From Streptomyces noursei (lineage in GTDB: Bacteria > Actinomycetota > Actinomycetes > Streptomycetales > Streptomycetaceae), in the NCBI RefSeq assembly GCF_016917755.1, contig NZ_CP070326.1, forward strand, positions 5,890,001 to 5,954,000: 64,000 nt of DNA. The letters are read 5' to 3'. The notes below the pieces were generated by a model that ran no database searches, had not been told where the DNA came from, and saw only the letters and a list, made by a program, of their open reading frames with translations. Positions 7,918 through 17,073 of the stretch are shown piece after piece (positions within the stretch are counted from its first letter, which is position 1; each line of letters begins with the position of its first letter). The position numbers were made by a program, and so were the translations under genes.

Positions 7918-9396
7918 TCACGGGGACAGCGACACCGGTGCGGGGTCCCAGACCGTCAGCGGCAGGAAACCCCGGTGGCCGCATTCGCCGAAGACCGTGA
8001 CCGGCGCGCCGCCCGATATGGCCGCCAGCTGCCACAGGGCCGGACGGCCCAGGCAGCGCGGATCCAGCGGGAGGGCGGACTCGCCGTCGGCGTCGGCCAG
8101 TTGCCAGCCGCCGCCCGCGCCGCCCGGTATCGGCGTGACATCGGCCAGGACCACCGGCCAGGCGTCCAGCCAGGGGTCGTCGCGCAGCGCATGGCCGTAC
8201 GCGGCCAGCGCGGCGTCGATGCCGCAACCGGTCGGGACCGGCCCCGGGGCCGCGGGGGCGTACCGCTCACCGAGGGCGACGCGCAGCGGCCGGGCGCCCG
8301 GGTAGTAGGCCAGGTCGGCGTCGAGCAGCAGGCCGGGCGGGAGCGACACCTCCAGGGGGCGGTGGGCGCCGCCGAAGGAGCGGTGCAGCGCCATCCGGCC
8401 GGTCCGCTCGCCGCGCAGGAAGATCCGGCGGGTGGTCAACGGTCCCTCGGCGCCGTCCCGTTGGGCGAGGACCAGCCAGCGGTCCCGGATCGTCACCGTC
8501 TCCGGGTCGGACCGGACGTCCGCGGCGTCCGTGGTCAGTCCGACCCGGGCGCGGACCGTCGCCGCGAGCGGGGGCGGGAGCCGATCGATGCCCAGGAAAC
8601 CCTGGTTGAGGAGGTGCAGCAGGGCGCACTCCTCCAGCAGGCGGGACGGCCAGTCGGGGCCGGAGGCCGCGATCGCGGCCAACTCCCTTACCCGCGAGGC
8701 GAGTCCGGGCGCCTGGGCGTCCACCATGCGGGCGGCGGTCTCCTCCCAGGAACCCCGCCCGCCACCGGGGTCGTCCGCGCCGGTGCGGGAGGCGGCCCCG
8801 GCGGCTGGGCCGGCCGCCGCGAGGCCCGAGTGCAGCAGGTCCTCCAGGCGCTGCTCCAACTCCGTTGCGCCGGCGGCGATCCGCTGCATCCGGCGGGCCG
8901 CCCGCCGCCGGGCCGCCTCCGGATCCGCGGGCGCGCGGGAGGGGGCGGCCGCGCCCGCGCCGTCGGCCTCGGAACCGTCGGCTCCTGGACCGCCGGCCCC
9001 CGCGCCGCCCGGCGGGCGGTCGGCCCGCTCCCGGCGCGTCGCCAGCCACCCGGCCGCCCACGGCGGCGGCTGCCCGCCCGCGGCCGGACCGTCCCCCGGC
9101 CGCGCCGGCTCCCCGGCCTCGTCCCCGGCCCACCGCAGCAACAGCCCCAGCGTGTGCTTGCACGGGAACTTCCTGCTCGGGCAACTGCACTGGAACGCCG
9201 GCCCGTCGAGATCCACGACGGTGCCGTACCGCGTGCCGTCGCCGCCCTCGCACATCCCCCATACCGCGCCCCCGCCCGCGCCCGTCCCCGACCACCGGCC
9301 GGCCGCGGCGAGCCGCCCGCCCGCCGCCCGCGACGCCTCGTCCGGCGCCAGCGCGAGCACCCGGTCCCTCGTCCAACGCTCCCCGTGCGGACTCAT
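7918..9396 (-). CDS. SWIM zinc-finger protein
   Basis: 492-aa protein with a SWIM zinc finger near the N-terminus: C70-S-C72-x6-C79-K-H81 (CxCxnCxH), a domain that binds DNA or protein in recombination and stress contexts. The rest is Ala/Arg-rich and helical, with no enzyme motif recognised. ATG 9396 has a G-rich ribosome site (ggggggtcgg); a longer frame exists upstream but runs through the promoter motif. It is first in a two-gene operon with DUF5691 and divergent from the MoxR/DUF5682/VWA operon. The promoter upstream matches the mycobacterial RecA-NDp/PafBC consensus exactly, pointing to DNA-damage induction. Confidence 0.88.
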   Translation of the reverse strand: MSPHGERWTRDRVLALAPDEASRAAGGRLAAAGRWSGTGAGGGAVWGMCEGGDGTRYGTVVDLDGPAFQCSCPSRKFPCKHTLGLLLRWAGDEAGEPARPGDGPAAGGQPPPWAAGWLATRRERADRPPGGAGAGGPGADGSEADGAGAAAPSRAPADPEAARRRAARRMQRIAAGATELEQRLEDLLHSGLAAAGPAAGAASRTGADDPGGGRGSWEETAARMVDAQAPGLASRVRELAAIAASGPDWPSRLLEECALLHLLNQGFLGIDRLPPPLAATVRARVGLTTDAADVRSDPETVTIRDRWLVLAQRDGAEGPLTTRRIFLRGERTGRMALHRSFGGAHRPLEVSLPPGLLLDADLAYYPGARPLRVALGERYAPAAPGPVPTGCGIDAALAAYGHALRDDPWLDAWPVVLADVTPIPGGAGGGWQLADADGESALPLDPRCLGRPALWQLAAISGGAPVTVFGECGHRGFLPLTVWDPAPVSLSP

Positions 9397-9460
9397 CCGA
9401 CCCCCCTGCGGACTCCCGTCGAACCCCTGCCGTCGAACCCCTGCGGATTCGCTGTCTTCG

Positions 9461-9483
9461 ACGCTACGACGCGGCACTGACAA
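9461..9483 (-). promoter_or_regulatory. PafBC/RecA-NDp-type DNA-damage promoter of the SWIM-DUF5691 operon
   Basis: On the minus strand the sequence reads TTGTCAGTG, then 8 bases (CCGCGTCG), then TAGCGT. This is an exact fit to the published LexA-independent DNA-damage consensus tTGTCRgtg-N8-TAnnnT. It ends 64 bp upstream of the SWIM start codon. Confidence 0.75.
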
Positions 9484-9534
9484 TCGCCCTCGCACGTCGG
9501 CAACTCCGCAGGTCAGCAACGCTTTTCGGGGGCG

Positions 9535-9557
9535 TTGTCAGTGGTCTGGTGCAGGCT
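9535..9557 (+). promoter_or_regulatory. PafBC/RecA-NDp-type promoter of the MoxR-DUF5682-VWA operon
   Basis: The plus strand reads TTGTCAGTG, 8 bases (GTCTGGTG), then CAGGCT. The upstream half is perfect and the spacing exact; the -10 half has C instead of T at its first base. It ends 68 bp before the MoxR start. With the motif at 9461-9483 it forms a back-to-back pair. Confidence 0.65.
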
Positions 9558-9625
9558 GGGAACCGCAAGTCGCCGGCGGGATCCGCGCGGGGCGCCGGCC
9601 GCACATCGCGCGACGAGGGGGAAGC

Positions 9626-10753
9626 ATGTCCGAGAACGGCATCACCACAGCGGGTGGGGCGCACGACGGGTCCGGGGAGGCGCTGCGACCGCACGCCGAA
9701 GTCGCCTTCGCGCACGAGCTGGCGGCGCTCGCCGCGGCCGACGACCGGCCCCGGCCGGAGCGCTGGCGGCTTTCGCCCTGGGCGGTCGCGACGTATCTGC
9801 TCGGCGGCACGCTCGCCGACGGCACGGTCATCACACCCAAGTACGTCGGCCCGCGGCGGATCGTCGAAGTCGCGGTGACGACCCTCGCCACCGATCGCGC
9901 GCTGCTGCTGCTCGGCGTGCCCGGCACCGCCAAGACCTGGGTGTCGGAGCACCTGGCGGCGGCGGTCAGCGGCGACTCCACCCTGCTGGTGCAGGGCACC
10001 GCCGGCACCCCCGAGGAGGCGATCCGCTACGGCTGGAACTACGCCCGGCTGCTCGCCCAGGGCCCCAGCGCCGACGCCCTGGTGCCCGGCCCCGTCATGC
10101 GGGCGATGGCACAGGGGATGACCGCGCGGGTCGAGGAGCTGACCCGGATCCCGGCCGACGTCCAGGACACCCTCATCACCCTCCTGTCGGAGAAGACCCT
10201 GCCGATACCGGAGTTGGGGCAGGAGGTCCAGGCCGTCCACGGCTTCAACCTGATCGCCACGGCCAACGACCGTGACCGCGGCGTCAACGACCTCTCCAGC
10301 GCGTTGCGCCGCCGCTTCAACACCGTCGTCCTGCCGCTGCCCGCCACCCCGGAGGACGAGGTGGACATCGTCGCGCGGCGGGTCGCACAGATCGGGAGTT
10401 CGCTCCGACTCCCGCCCGCACCCCAGGGGATGGACGAGATCCGCCGCGTGGTGACGGTCTTCCGCGAGCTGCGGGACGGCGTCACGACCGACGGCCGCAC
10501 CAAGCTCAAGTCGCCGTCCGGGACGCTCTCCACGGCCGAGGCCATCTCGGTCGTCACCAGCGGCCTGGCACTGGCCACCCACTTCGGGGACGGCGTGCTG
10601 CGCCCCGGGGACGTGGCCGCCGGCATCCTCGGCGCGGTGGTCCGCGATCCGACCGCGGACCGCGTCGTCTGGCAGGAGTACCTGGAGACCGTGGTGCGCG
10701 AGCGCGACGGCTGGAAGGACTTCTACCGCGCCTGCCGGGAGGTGGGCGCATGA
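9626..10753 (+). CDS. MoxR-like AAA+ ATPase
   Basis: 375-aa AAA+ ATPase of the MoxR group, chaperone-like ATPases that act on partners through VWA proteins. Walker A is G97-VPGTAK103-T104. The Walker B region has EEL (VEELTRIP) where DE is usual, typical of a MoxR side branch. Sensor 1 is IATANDRD and the arginine finger is in LRRRF. ATG 9626 follows a gagggggaa ribosome site. Its stop overlaps the DUF5682 start (ATGA, 4 nt), so the two are translationally coupled. It is first gene of a three-gene operon with a DNA-damage-type promoter. Confidence 0.92.
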   Translation: MSENGITTAGGAHDGSGEALRPHAEVAFAHELAALAAADDRPRPERWRLSPWAVATYLLGGTLADGTVITPKYVGPRRIVEVAVTTLATDRALLLLGVPGTAKTWVSEHLAAAVSGDSTLLVQGTAGTPEEAIRYGWNYARLLAQGPSADALVPGPVMRAMAQGMTARVEELTRIPADVQDTLITLLSEKTLPIPELGQEVQAVHGFNLIATANDRDRGVNDLSSALRRRFNTVVLPLPATPEDEVDIVARRVAQIGSSLRLPPAPQGMDEIRRVVTVFRELRDGVTTDGRTKLKSPSGTLSTAEAISVVTSGLALATHFGDGVLRPGDVAAGILGAVVRDPTADRVVWQEYLETVVRERDGWKDFYRACREVGA

Positions 10754-13434
10754 CCGGCGTAAACGGGACCGGGCCGGTGCTGCTCGGGGTGCGGCACCAC
10801 GGCCCGGGGTCGGCCCGGGCGGTGCGGGCCGCACTGGAGCAGTGCGCACCCCGCGCGGTGCTGATCGAGGGGCCGCCGGAGGCGGACGCGCTGGTGCCGC
10901 TCGCCGCCCACCCGGAGATGCGGCCACCGGTCGCCCTGCTCGCCCACGCCGTGGACGACCCCGGCCGCGCGGCGTTCTGGCCGCTGGCCGCCTTCTCCCC
11001 GGAGTGGGTGGCGCTGCGCTGGGCCCTGGAGCACGACGTTCCGGTGCGCTTCATCGACCTTCCGGCGGCACATGCACTGGCCATGGCGGACGAGGAGCCG
11101 GAGACCGGCGAGCGGCCGGAAGAAGGAGGGACGGCGCCCGGCACGGGAACGGGCGAGGCGGCGGGGGAGCAGGGGGCGTCGGCGTCGGCCGCCGCCGTGC
11201 GGCTGGATCCCCTCCGGGTGCTCGCCGAGACCGCCGGCCACGACGACCCCGAGCGCTGGTGGGAGGACGTGGTCGAGCACCGCGGCCCGGGACGTGCCGC
11301 CCGGTCATGGGGGTCCCCCCGCGCGAGCGGAGTCGAGAGTCGGGGAGGAGTCGAGAGTGGGGGAGGCGCCGAGGGCGGGGGAGGGCCCGAGGCGGACGCG
11401 CTGGCTCCGTTCGCCGTGCTCGCCGAGGCCATGGCGGCACTGCGCGCGGCTCTCGACGACGGATCCGACCGCGACGCGGTCCGGGAGGCCCATATGCGGC
11501 TCCGACTGCGCGCCGCGCGGCGGGAGTTCGGCGACCCGGTGGCCGTGGTCTGCGGGGCCTGGCACGTCCCCGCACTGGCCCGCGCCGCCGCCCGCCCCGG
11601 CTCCGGCGGGAGCCCCGCCCCGCCCACGGTGGCCGCCGACCGGCAGCTCCTCAAGGGCCTGCCGAAGGTGAAGACGGCGCTGACCTGGGTGCCGTGGACC
11701 CACCGGCGGCTGGCCCGGCGCAGCGGCTACGGCGCCGGCATCACCTCCCCCGGGTGGTACGGCCACCTCTTCGAGGCCCCCGACCGCCCCGTGGAGCGCT
11801 GGCTGACCAAGGCCGCCTGGCTGCTCCGCGAGGAGGACCACGCCGTCTCGTCGGCGCACGTCATCGAGGCGGTGCGGCTCGCCGAAGGGCTCGCCGCGAT
11901 CCGTGGCCGTCCGCTCGCCGGCCTCGCCGAACTCGACGACGCGGTCCGGGCCGTCATGACCGCCGGCTCCGACGTGCCCGCCGCGCTGATCCGCGACCGG
12001 CTGGTGGTCGGCGAGGTGCTGGGCCAGGTGCCCGAGGACGCCCCGGCCGTCCCGCTCCAACGGGACCTCGCCCGCTGCCAGCGGACGCTGCGCCTCAGGC
12101 CCGAGGCGGCCGAGCGCGAGCTGGAACTGGACCTCCGCAAGGAGACCGACGCCGGCCGCAGCGGCCTGCTGCACCGGCTGCAGCTGCTCGGCATCCCCTG
12201 GGGCGAGCCCGCCCGCTCCCGGGGCGGCACCGGGACCTTCCGGGAGACCTGGCGGCTGCGCTGGGAGCCGGAGTTGTCCGTGCGGGTCGCGGAGGCCGGC
12301 GTCTGGGGCACCACGGTGCTCACGGCGGCCACCGCCAAGGCCACCTCGGACGCCGCGGAGGCCACCGTCCTCGCCGAGGTCACCGCCCTCGCCGAGCGCT
12401 GCCTGCTCGCCGGGCTGCCCGAGGCCCTGCCGGTGGTGATGCGGGCGCTGGCCGACCGCGCCGCCCTCGACGCGGACGTCGGCCACCTCGCCCAGGCCCT
12501 GCCCGCCCTGGTCCGCGCGGTGCGCTACGGGGACGTCCGCGGCACCGACGCCGGCGCGCTCCGTGCGGTGGCGCTGGGCCTGGCCGGCCGGATCTTCGTC
12601 GGGCTGCCCCCGGCCTGCGCGGGCCTGGACGCCGAAGGCGCGGCGGAGCTGCGCGGCCACCTCGACGCCACCCACCGGGCCGTCGGCCTCCTCGGGCAGG
12701 TCGCGGAGGAGACCGGGGCACCGGACCGGGCGACCGTCGAGCCGCCCGCCCCGCCCCTGCGGGAGCGCTGGGCCGCGGTCCTCCGGACGCTCGCCGAACG
12801 GGACACCGTCCCCGGCCTGCTCCGCGGGCGGGCCGCCCGGCTGTTGCTGGACGACGGACGGTTGCCCGGCGACGGCGCGGAGCGGCTGATGGCGCTCGCC
12901 CTCTCGCCCGGCACCCCGCCCGCCGACGCCGCCGGATGGATCGAGGGCTTCGTGGGCGGCCCGGGCGGCGGCCTGCTGCTGGTCCACGACGAACGGCTGC
13001 TGGCACTGGTGGACGGCTGGCTGACGCGGGTACCGGACGCCGTGTTCGTCGACGTCCTGCCGCTGCTGCGGCGGACCTTCGGTGGATACGACACCGGGGT
13101 GCGGCGCACCCTCGGCGAACTCGTCCGCCGCGGCCCGTCCGGCGGATCCCGCCACCCGGCGCCCGGCCCCGCGGACGCGGCGGCGCCCGGCTTCGGCCCC
13201 GGCCTGGACCGCGACCGCGCCGCCGCCGTCCTGCCCACCCTGCGACTCCTGCTGGGCATACCCCAGCGCGGCTACGAGGACGAGGACGGGCGCGACGAAA
13301 ACGGCAGGGGGCGGGACGGGAGCGAGCGGGGCGGCACGAGCGAGGGCGCGGACGGCGTCGGGAACGGATCCGGGACCACGGGGACCGAAGGCGCCGCCCC
13401 AGCGACCAACGAGCCGACAGGAGCGGGAAGATGA
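10750..13434 (+). CDS. DUF5682 family protein
   Basis: 894-aa protein between a MoxR ATPase and a VWA protein. The N-terminus reads LLGVRHHGPGSARAV and shortly after VLIEGPPEADAL; near residue 260 is VCGAWHVPAL. This set of a GxxHH motif, an E-G-P motif and a second GxxH motif resembles the TraB/TIKI/ChaN-like fold, so a metal-dependent hydrolase or peptidase role is my inference. The remainder is helical and Ala/Leu/Arg-rich, with an acidic Gly-rich tail. A palindromic repeat is inserted in frame near residues 187-205 (SPRASGVESRGG), splitting a region otherwise likely to be continuous. It overlaps by 4 nt both upstream and downstream (ATGA). Confidence 0.85.
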   Translation: MTGVNGTGPVLLGVRHHGPGSARAVRAALEQCAPRAVLIEGPPEADALVPLAAHPEMRPPVALLAHAVDDPGRAAFWPLAAFSPEWVALRWALEHDVPVRFIDLPAAHALAMADEEPETGERPEEGGTAPGTGTGEAAGEQGASASAAAVRLDPLRVLAETAGHDDPERWWEDVVEHRGPGRAARSWGSPRASGVESRGGVESGGGAEGGGGPEADALAPFAVLAEAMAALRAALDDGSDRDAVREAHMRLRLRAARREFGDPVAVVCGAWHVPALARAAARPGSGGSPAPPTVAADRQLLKGLPKVKTALTWVPWTHRRLARRSGYGAGITSPGWYGHLFEAPDRPVERWLTKAAWLLREEDHAVSSAHVIEAVRLAEGLAAIRGRPLAGLAELDDAVRAVMTAGSDVPAALIRDRLVVGEVLGQVPEDAPAVPLQRDLARCQRTLRLRPEAAERELELDLRKETDAGRSGLLHRLQLLGIPWGEPARSRGGTGTFRETWRLRWEPELSVRVAEAGVWGTTVLTAATAKATSDAAEATVLAEVTALAERCLLAGLPEALPVVMRALADRAALDADVGHLAQALPALVRAVRYGDVRGTDAGALRAVALGLAGRIFVGLPPACAGLDAEGAAELRGHLDATHRAVGLLGQVAEETGAPDRATVEPPAPPLRERWAAVLRTLAERDTVPGLLRGRAARLLLDDGRLPGDGAERLMALALSPGTPPADAAGWIEGFVGGPGGGLLLVHDERLLALVDGWLTRVPDAVFVDVLPLLRRTFGGYDTGVRRTLGELVRRGPSGGSRHPAPGPADAAAPGFGPGLDRDRAAAVLPTLRLLLGIPQRGYEDEDGRDENGRGRDGSERGGTSEGADGVGNGSGTTGTEGAAPATNEPTGAGR
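11309..11364. repeat. palindromic repeat with a partial second copy, in frame in the DUF5682 gene
   Basis: gggggtccccccgcgcg, then agcggagtcgagagt, then a G-run (11309-11347). A second truncated unit with ggagtcgagagtggggg follows to 11364. It encodes GSPRASGVES plus a repeated GGVESGG. It is the same family as the copies at 24376 and 28170. Confidence 0.65.
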
Positions 13435-14621
13435 CCAGCACGGCGGACCGGAACGCGGAGCGGCTGCGCCGCTGGCGACTGGCGCTGGGCGGCGCCGGCG
13501 CGGACGGCACCGGCTGCGAACTGCGCGGCAGGGACGCCGCGATGGACGGCGCACTGGAGTCCCTGTACGGGCAGCAACCACACCCGCGGCCGGGCCGCGG
13601 ACCGCGCGATGGCGGCGGCACCCGGGCGGCCGGCCTCGGTGCGTCGGCGCCCCAAGTGGCCCGCTGGCTGGGCGACATCCGCAGCTACTTCTCGTCCTCC
13701 GTGGTGCAGGTGATGCAGCGCGACGCCATCGACCGGCTCGGGCTGTCCGCGCTGCTGCTGGAGCCGGAGATGCTGGAGGCCGTCGAGGCCGACGTCCACC
13801 TGGTGGGCACCCTGCTCTCCCTGAACAAGGTGATGCCGCAGACCACCAGGGAGACCGCGCGGGCCGTCGTCCGCAAGGTCGTCGGAGAGCTGGAGCAGCG
13901 GCTGGCCACCCGCACCCGGGCCACGCTCACCGGAGCGCTGGACCGCGCCGCCCGGATCCGTCGCCCGCGGCACCGCGCCATCGACTGGGACCGCACCATC
14001 CGCGCCAACCTCAAGAACTACCTCCCGGAACACCGCACCGTCGTCCCCGAGCGGCTGATCGGATACGGGCGCTCGGCGCAGTCGGCGCGGAAGGACGTGG
14101 TGCTCTGCGTCGACCAGTCCGGGTCGATGGCCGCGTCCGTGGTGTACGCCTCGGTGTTCGGGGCGGTGCTGGCCTCGATGCGGGCCCTCGACACCCGGCT
14201 GGTCGTCTTCGACACCGCCGTGACCGACCTGACGGACCACCTGGAGGACCCGGTGGAGCTGCTGTTCGGCACCCAGCTCGGCGGCGGCACGGACATCAAC
14301 CGGGCGCTGGCCTACTGCCAGTCCCGGATCCGCCGGCCCGCCGACACCGTGGTCGTCCTCATCAGCGACCTCTACGAGGGCGGCATCCGCGACGAGATGC
14401 TCAAGCGGGTCGCCGCGATGACGGCGTCCGGGGTGCGGTTCGTGACCCTGCTCGCGCTCTCCGACGAAGGCGCGCCCGCCTACGACCGGGAGCACGCGGC
14501 GGCCCTGGCCGCCCTCGGGGCACCGGCGTTCGCCTGCACGCCCGACCGGTTTCCGGAGGTGATGGCGGCCGCACTGGAGAAACGGCCGCTGCCCATACCG
14601 GACATGGCGGAGCAACGGTGA
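13431..14621 (+). CDS. VWA domain-containing protein (MoxR partner)
   Basis: 396-aa protein with a von Willebrand A domain in its C-terminal half. The MIDAS is intact: D228-Q-S230-G-S232, the threonine in GGGTDIN, and the aspartate in LISDLYEGG. The N-terminal half is helical (ring-forming or adaptor-like). In MoxR-VWA pairs the VWA protein docks on the ATPase through the metal site and recruits substrate; here the third partner is probably DUF5682. The start overlaps the DUF5682 stop (ATGA). It is the last gene of the operon, and the following gene starts about 135 bp later. Confidence 0.9.
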   Translation: MTSTADRNAERLRRWRLALGGAGADGTGCELRGRDAAMDGALESLYGQQPHPRPGRGPRDGGGTRAAGLGASAPQVARWLGDIRSYFSSSVVQVMQRDAIDRLGLSALLLEPEMLEAVEADVHLVGTLLSLNKVMPQTTRETARAVVRKVVGELEQRLATRTRATLTGALDRAARIRRPRHRAIDWDRTIRANLKNYLPEHRTVVPERLIGYGRSAQSARKDVVLCVDQSGSMAASVVYASVFGAVLASMRALDTRLVVFDTAVTDLTDHLEDPVELLFGTQLGGGTDINRALAYCQSRIRRPADTVVVLISDLYEGGIRDEMLKRVAAMTASGVRFVTLLALSDEGAPAYDREHAAALAALGAPAFACTPDRFPEVMAAALEKRPLPIPDMAEQR

Positions 14622-14755
14622 CAGGAAACCCGGGGGGACTTGCGGGGTACCTGCCCCGTCGTGCAAGGATCAGGGCATCGCTCGATCACCCGTGACGGGT
14701 TCGACACCGTGGCGCTGTGCCCGGCTGTCCCCGTCCGCATGGGAAGGTCCCCTCC

Positions 14756-15640
14756 TTGTCCGCTGTGTTCGCCCTGCCTGCCGCCGTGCGCCTGCCGCGC
14801 ACCGTGGCCGTGCGGCGCGCGCTGCTGGCGGGGCTCTTCCTGGTCGGCTTCGTCCTCCTCGGCATCGGCTTCGGCACCGGCGCACACGCCGCCGACCGGA
14901 CGCCCGTCGACGGCCGTCCGGCCGCACCCGCGCTGACCGGGGCCCAGACCCCGCAGCGCGCCGGCACCCCCCGGCACCTCGGCAAACTGCCGCAGTCCGG
15001 GGCGACGTTGGCGCACCAGGGCGAGGCGGAGGGCGCCGGACTCACCCGGCGCGCGGACACCGAGACGGCCGCGGTCGAGGGCACGATGCGCCCCGCCGAG
15101 CAGGCCGCCGCACCGGTCACCGGCCGGCTCGCCGAGCCGGTGGACGCGGTGACCGGCCTGGTCAAGGCGATCGGCGGGATCGGGGACACGGTCGGCGGCG
15201 CGCTGCCCGTCCACCTCCCCGTCGGCACCCACCCGGGACGGCCCGGCGACGGTGGCACGCCCGCGCACGGCGGGGCGCCCGGTGGCGCTCAGGCCGGTCC
15301 CGGGGCCGTTCCCACCGGCGACGGCCCGGCCGCGTCGCAGCTGCTCCGCCCGGCGCACTGCGGCTACGCACCGCACCACCCGGCCGCCGCACAGCCGCGT
15401 CCCGTCGCCCAGCCGCAGCGGGACGCCGGCCACCACGGCCTGCCGGCCCAGGGCCCGCTGGGCCCGGTCGCGCCGCCCGCGCACACCACGGGCGACGGCC
15501 ACGGTCCCCGTGGCGGCGATCAGCACGCCGCCGCTCCGGCGGACTCCCCGCGCTTCCGGCTGCTGCCCGGTGGCGTCCGTACGGCCGATGGCGCCCCGAC
15601 GCGCCGACGGGCCGAAGAAATCCTCGAATTCCCCGGCTAG
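14756..15640 (+). CDS. secreted or membrane-anchored low-complexity protein, function unknown
   Basis: About 294 aa if translation begins at TTG 14756, which has ggaagg eight bases upstream; GTG 14717 and GTG 14765 are alternatives. A basic N-region (RLPRTVAVRR) and a hydrophobic core (ALLAGLFLVGFVLLGIGFG) with an Ala-x-Ala-like site (GAHAA) indicate a Sec signal peptide. The mature part is Pro/Gly/Ala/His-rich and probably disordered. There is one short hydrophobic segment (about 150-160) and no sortase signal. It lies directly upstream of another secreted low-complexity gene, and the two may act together at the cell surface. I do not recognise a family. Confidence 0.6.
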   Translation: MSAVFALPAAVRLPRTVAVRRALLAGLFLVGFVLLGIGFGTGAHAADRTPVDGRPAAPALTGAQTPQRAGTPRHLGKLPQSGATLAHQGEAEGAGLTRRADTETAAVEGTMRPAEQAAAPVTGRLAEPVDAVTGLVKAIGGIGDTVGGALPVHLPVGTHPGRPGDGGTPAHGGAPGGAQAGPGAVPTGDGPAASQLLRPAHCGYAPHHPAAAQPRPVAQPQRDAGHHGLPAQGPLGPVAPPAHTTGDGHGPRGGDQHAAAPADSPRFRLLPGGVRTADGAPTRRRAEEILEFPG

Positions 15641-15731
15641 GGCAGACCGCTCCGCGTCTGAAATGACCTGCCACGCGGGGGTGGCACAGGTCTGCCCGTT
15701 GAACCTCCCGAATTCGAAGGACATCACCACC

Positions 15732-16862
15732 ATGCGCTCCAACATCCGCCGTTCCATCGCCGTCGCCGCCACCGCCACCGGCCTGTGGGCCCTCGGCTCC
15801 GTCGCCGCCAACGCCGCCGAGCTGCCGGCCACCCCGGACCTGCCGGCCGTCGGCACGGTCACCGGTGCCGCCCAGCACCTGTCCACCGGCGCGGTCACCG
15901 GCACCGTCCAGAAGGCCGCCGGCACCGCCACCAAGACCGTGCGCGGCGCGGCCGGCAAGGCGACCGGGGTCCTCGGCGGCGGCGTGTCCGCCGACAAGCT
16001 GCCCACCGGTCAGCTGCCGCAGGCCGGCGGCATCGTGGACGGTGTGCGCCAGCTCGTCGGCGGTGCCGGGCTGCCCGACGCGAACGCCGGTGACGTGCAG
16101 AAGGCTGTCGACGGCAAGCAGGCGAAGCAGGCCGTCAAGCAGCTCTCCAAGGTCGCCAAGACCGCTGACCTGGGCAAGGCCGGCAAGCTGGTGAACGGCA
16201 AGCTGCCCGCGCTGCCGAAGCTGCCCGCCGTCCCGGGCGTCCCCGCCGCCAAGCTGCCCGGCGGTCTGCCCAAGGGCCTGCCCGGCGTCCCGGCGCTGCC
16301 CAAGACCCCGGGTCTGCCGAAGGCCCCGGGTTCGGCCGACAACCTGCTGGCCGGCCTCGCCGGTGCGGGTCTGCGTCCCGAGCAGCTGACCAAGCAGGCG
16401 CAGGGTGCGCTGGCCACCGCGCGTCCGCTCGTCGACCGCACCGCCGCCGACGTGCTGCCGCCGGTCGCCGCCCGGACGGTCGCCAAGGTCCTGCCGGTCG
16501 CCCAGGGCGCGGTCGGCAACGTGGGCGCGCTCGCCGGTGACGCCGCGCGTCGGGCCACCCCGTTCGTGACCGTCGTCGACGGCCGCGTCCAGGTGTTCGT
16601 GCAGAACGTCCAGGGCGAGGCCGTGCCGTTCGCGCAGGGTGTCGCCGGGCAGGCCACCGTCCTCGCGCAGGGCGTGGGCAGCGACGCGGTGCCGTTCGCG
16701 CAGGGCGTGGTGACCGTCGTGGTGACGGACGCCAAGGGCACCGCGACCGCCGCCGTCGCCGGCGCCCAGGGCCTGGCCCCGGCCGTGCCCGCCAACGTCG
16801 CCGACCTGACCAACGCCGCCAACATCCCGGCGGTGCCCGCCCTTCCGGTGCAGGGCCTCTGA
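15732..16862 (+). CDS. secreted repetitive protein, function unknown
   Basis: 376 aa with a clear Sec signal peptide (about residues 1-28, ending VAANA-AEL). The mature chain is Ala/Gly/Val/Pro-rich. Its centre contains Leu-Pro-Lys units (KLPALPKLPAVPGV and similar). The C-terminal third contains related segments around VPFAQGV (about 300 and 318). There are few charged residues except Lys, and no cysteine, enzyme motif or sorting signal. ATG 15732 has an aaggac ribosome site. Homologues appear to be conserved in streptomycetes upstream of sucC, but I do not know their role. A strong terminator follows. Confidence 0.75.
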   Translation: MRSNIRRSIAVAATATGLWALGSVAANAAELPATPDLPAVGTVTGAAQHLSTGAVTGTVQKAAGTATKTVRGAAGKATGVLGGGVSADKLPTGQLPQAGGIVDGVRQLVGGAGLPDANAGDVQKAVDGKQAKQAVKQLSKVAKTADLGKAGKLVNGKLPALPKLPAVPGVPAAKLPGGLPKGLPGVPALPKTPGLPKAPGSADNLLAGLAGAGLRPEQLTKQAQGALATARPLVDRTAADVLPPVAARTVAKVLPVAQGAVGNVGALAGDAARRATPFVTVVDGRVQVFVQNVQGEAVPFAQGVAGQATVLAQGVGSDAVPFAQGVVTVVVTDAKGTATAAVAGAQGLAPAVPANVADLTNAANIPAVPALPVQGL

Positions 16863-16993
16863 TCCGTCCGGCGAACCGCACGGTGTGCACCGGTGGACCG
16901 ACCGCGGCGGCGGTCGGGACCCGGGGCCATCGGAACGCCGGATGAGGCGGACGAGGTGACGTGGGGGTCATCTCGTCCCGCCGAGTGAAAGAC

Positions 16994-17034
16994 GCCGGGT
17001 GGCCCTCTGTGGGGGAGGGTCACCCGGCCTTTTT
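16994..17034 (+). terminator. intrinsic terminator after the secreted repeat protein gene
   Basis: GCCGGGTG (16994-17001) pairs with CACCCGGC (17021-17028). An inner stem extends it to about 14 bp and a CTTTTT tract follows (17029-17034), so this is a canonical Rho-independent terminator. It also lies just before the stop of the convergent serine hydrolase gene at 17074. Confidence 0.85.
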
Positions 17035-17073
17035 CGTGCCCGGGGAACGGCCGGTGCCCGGGGGCCGTTCGGT

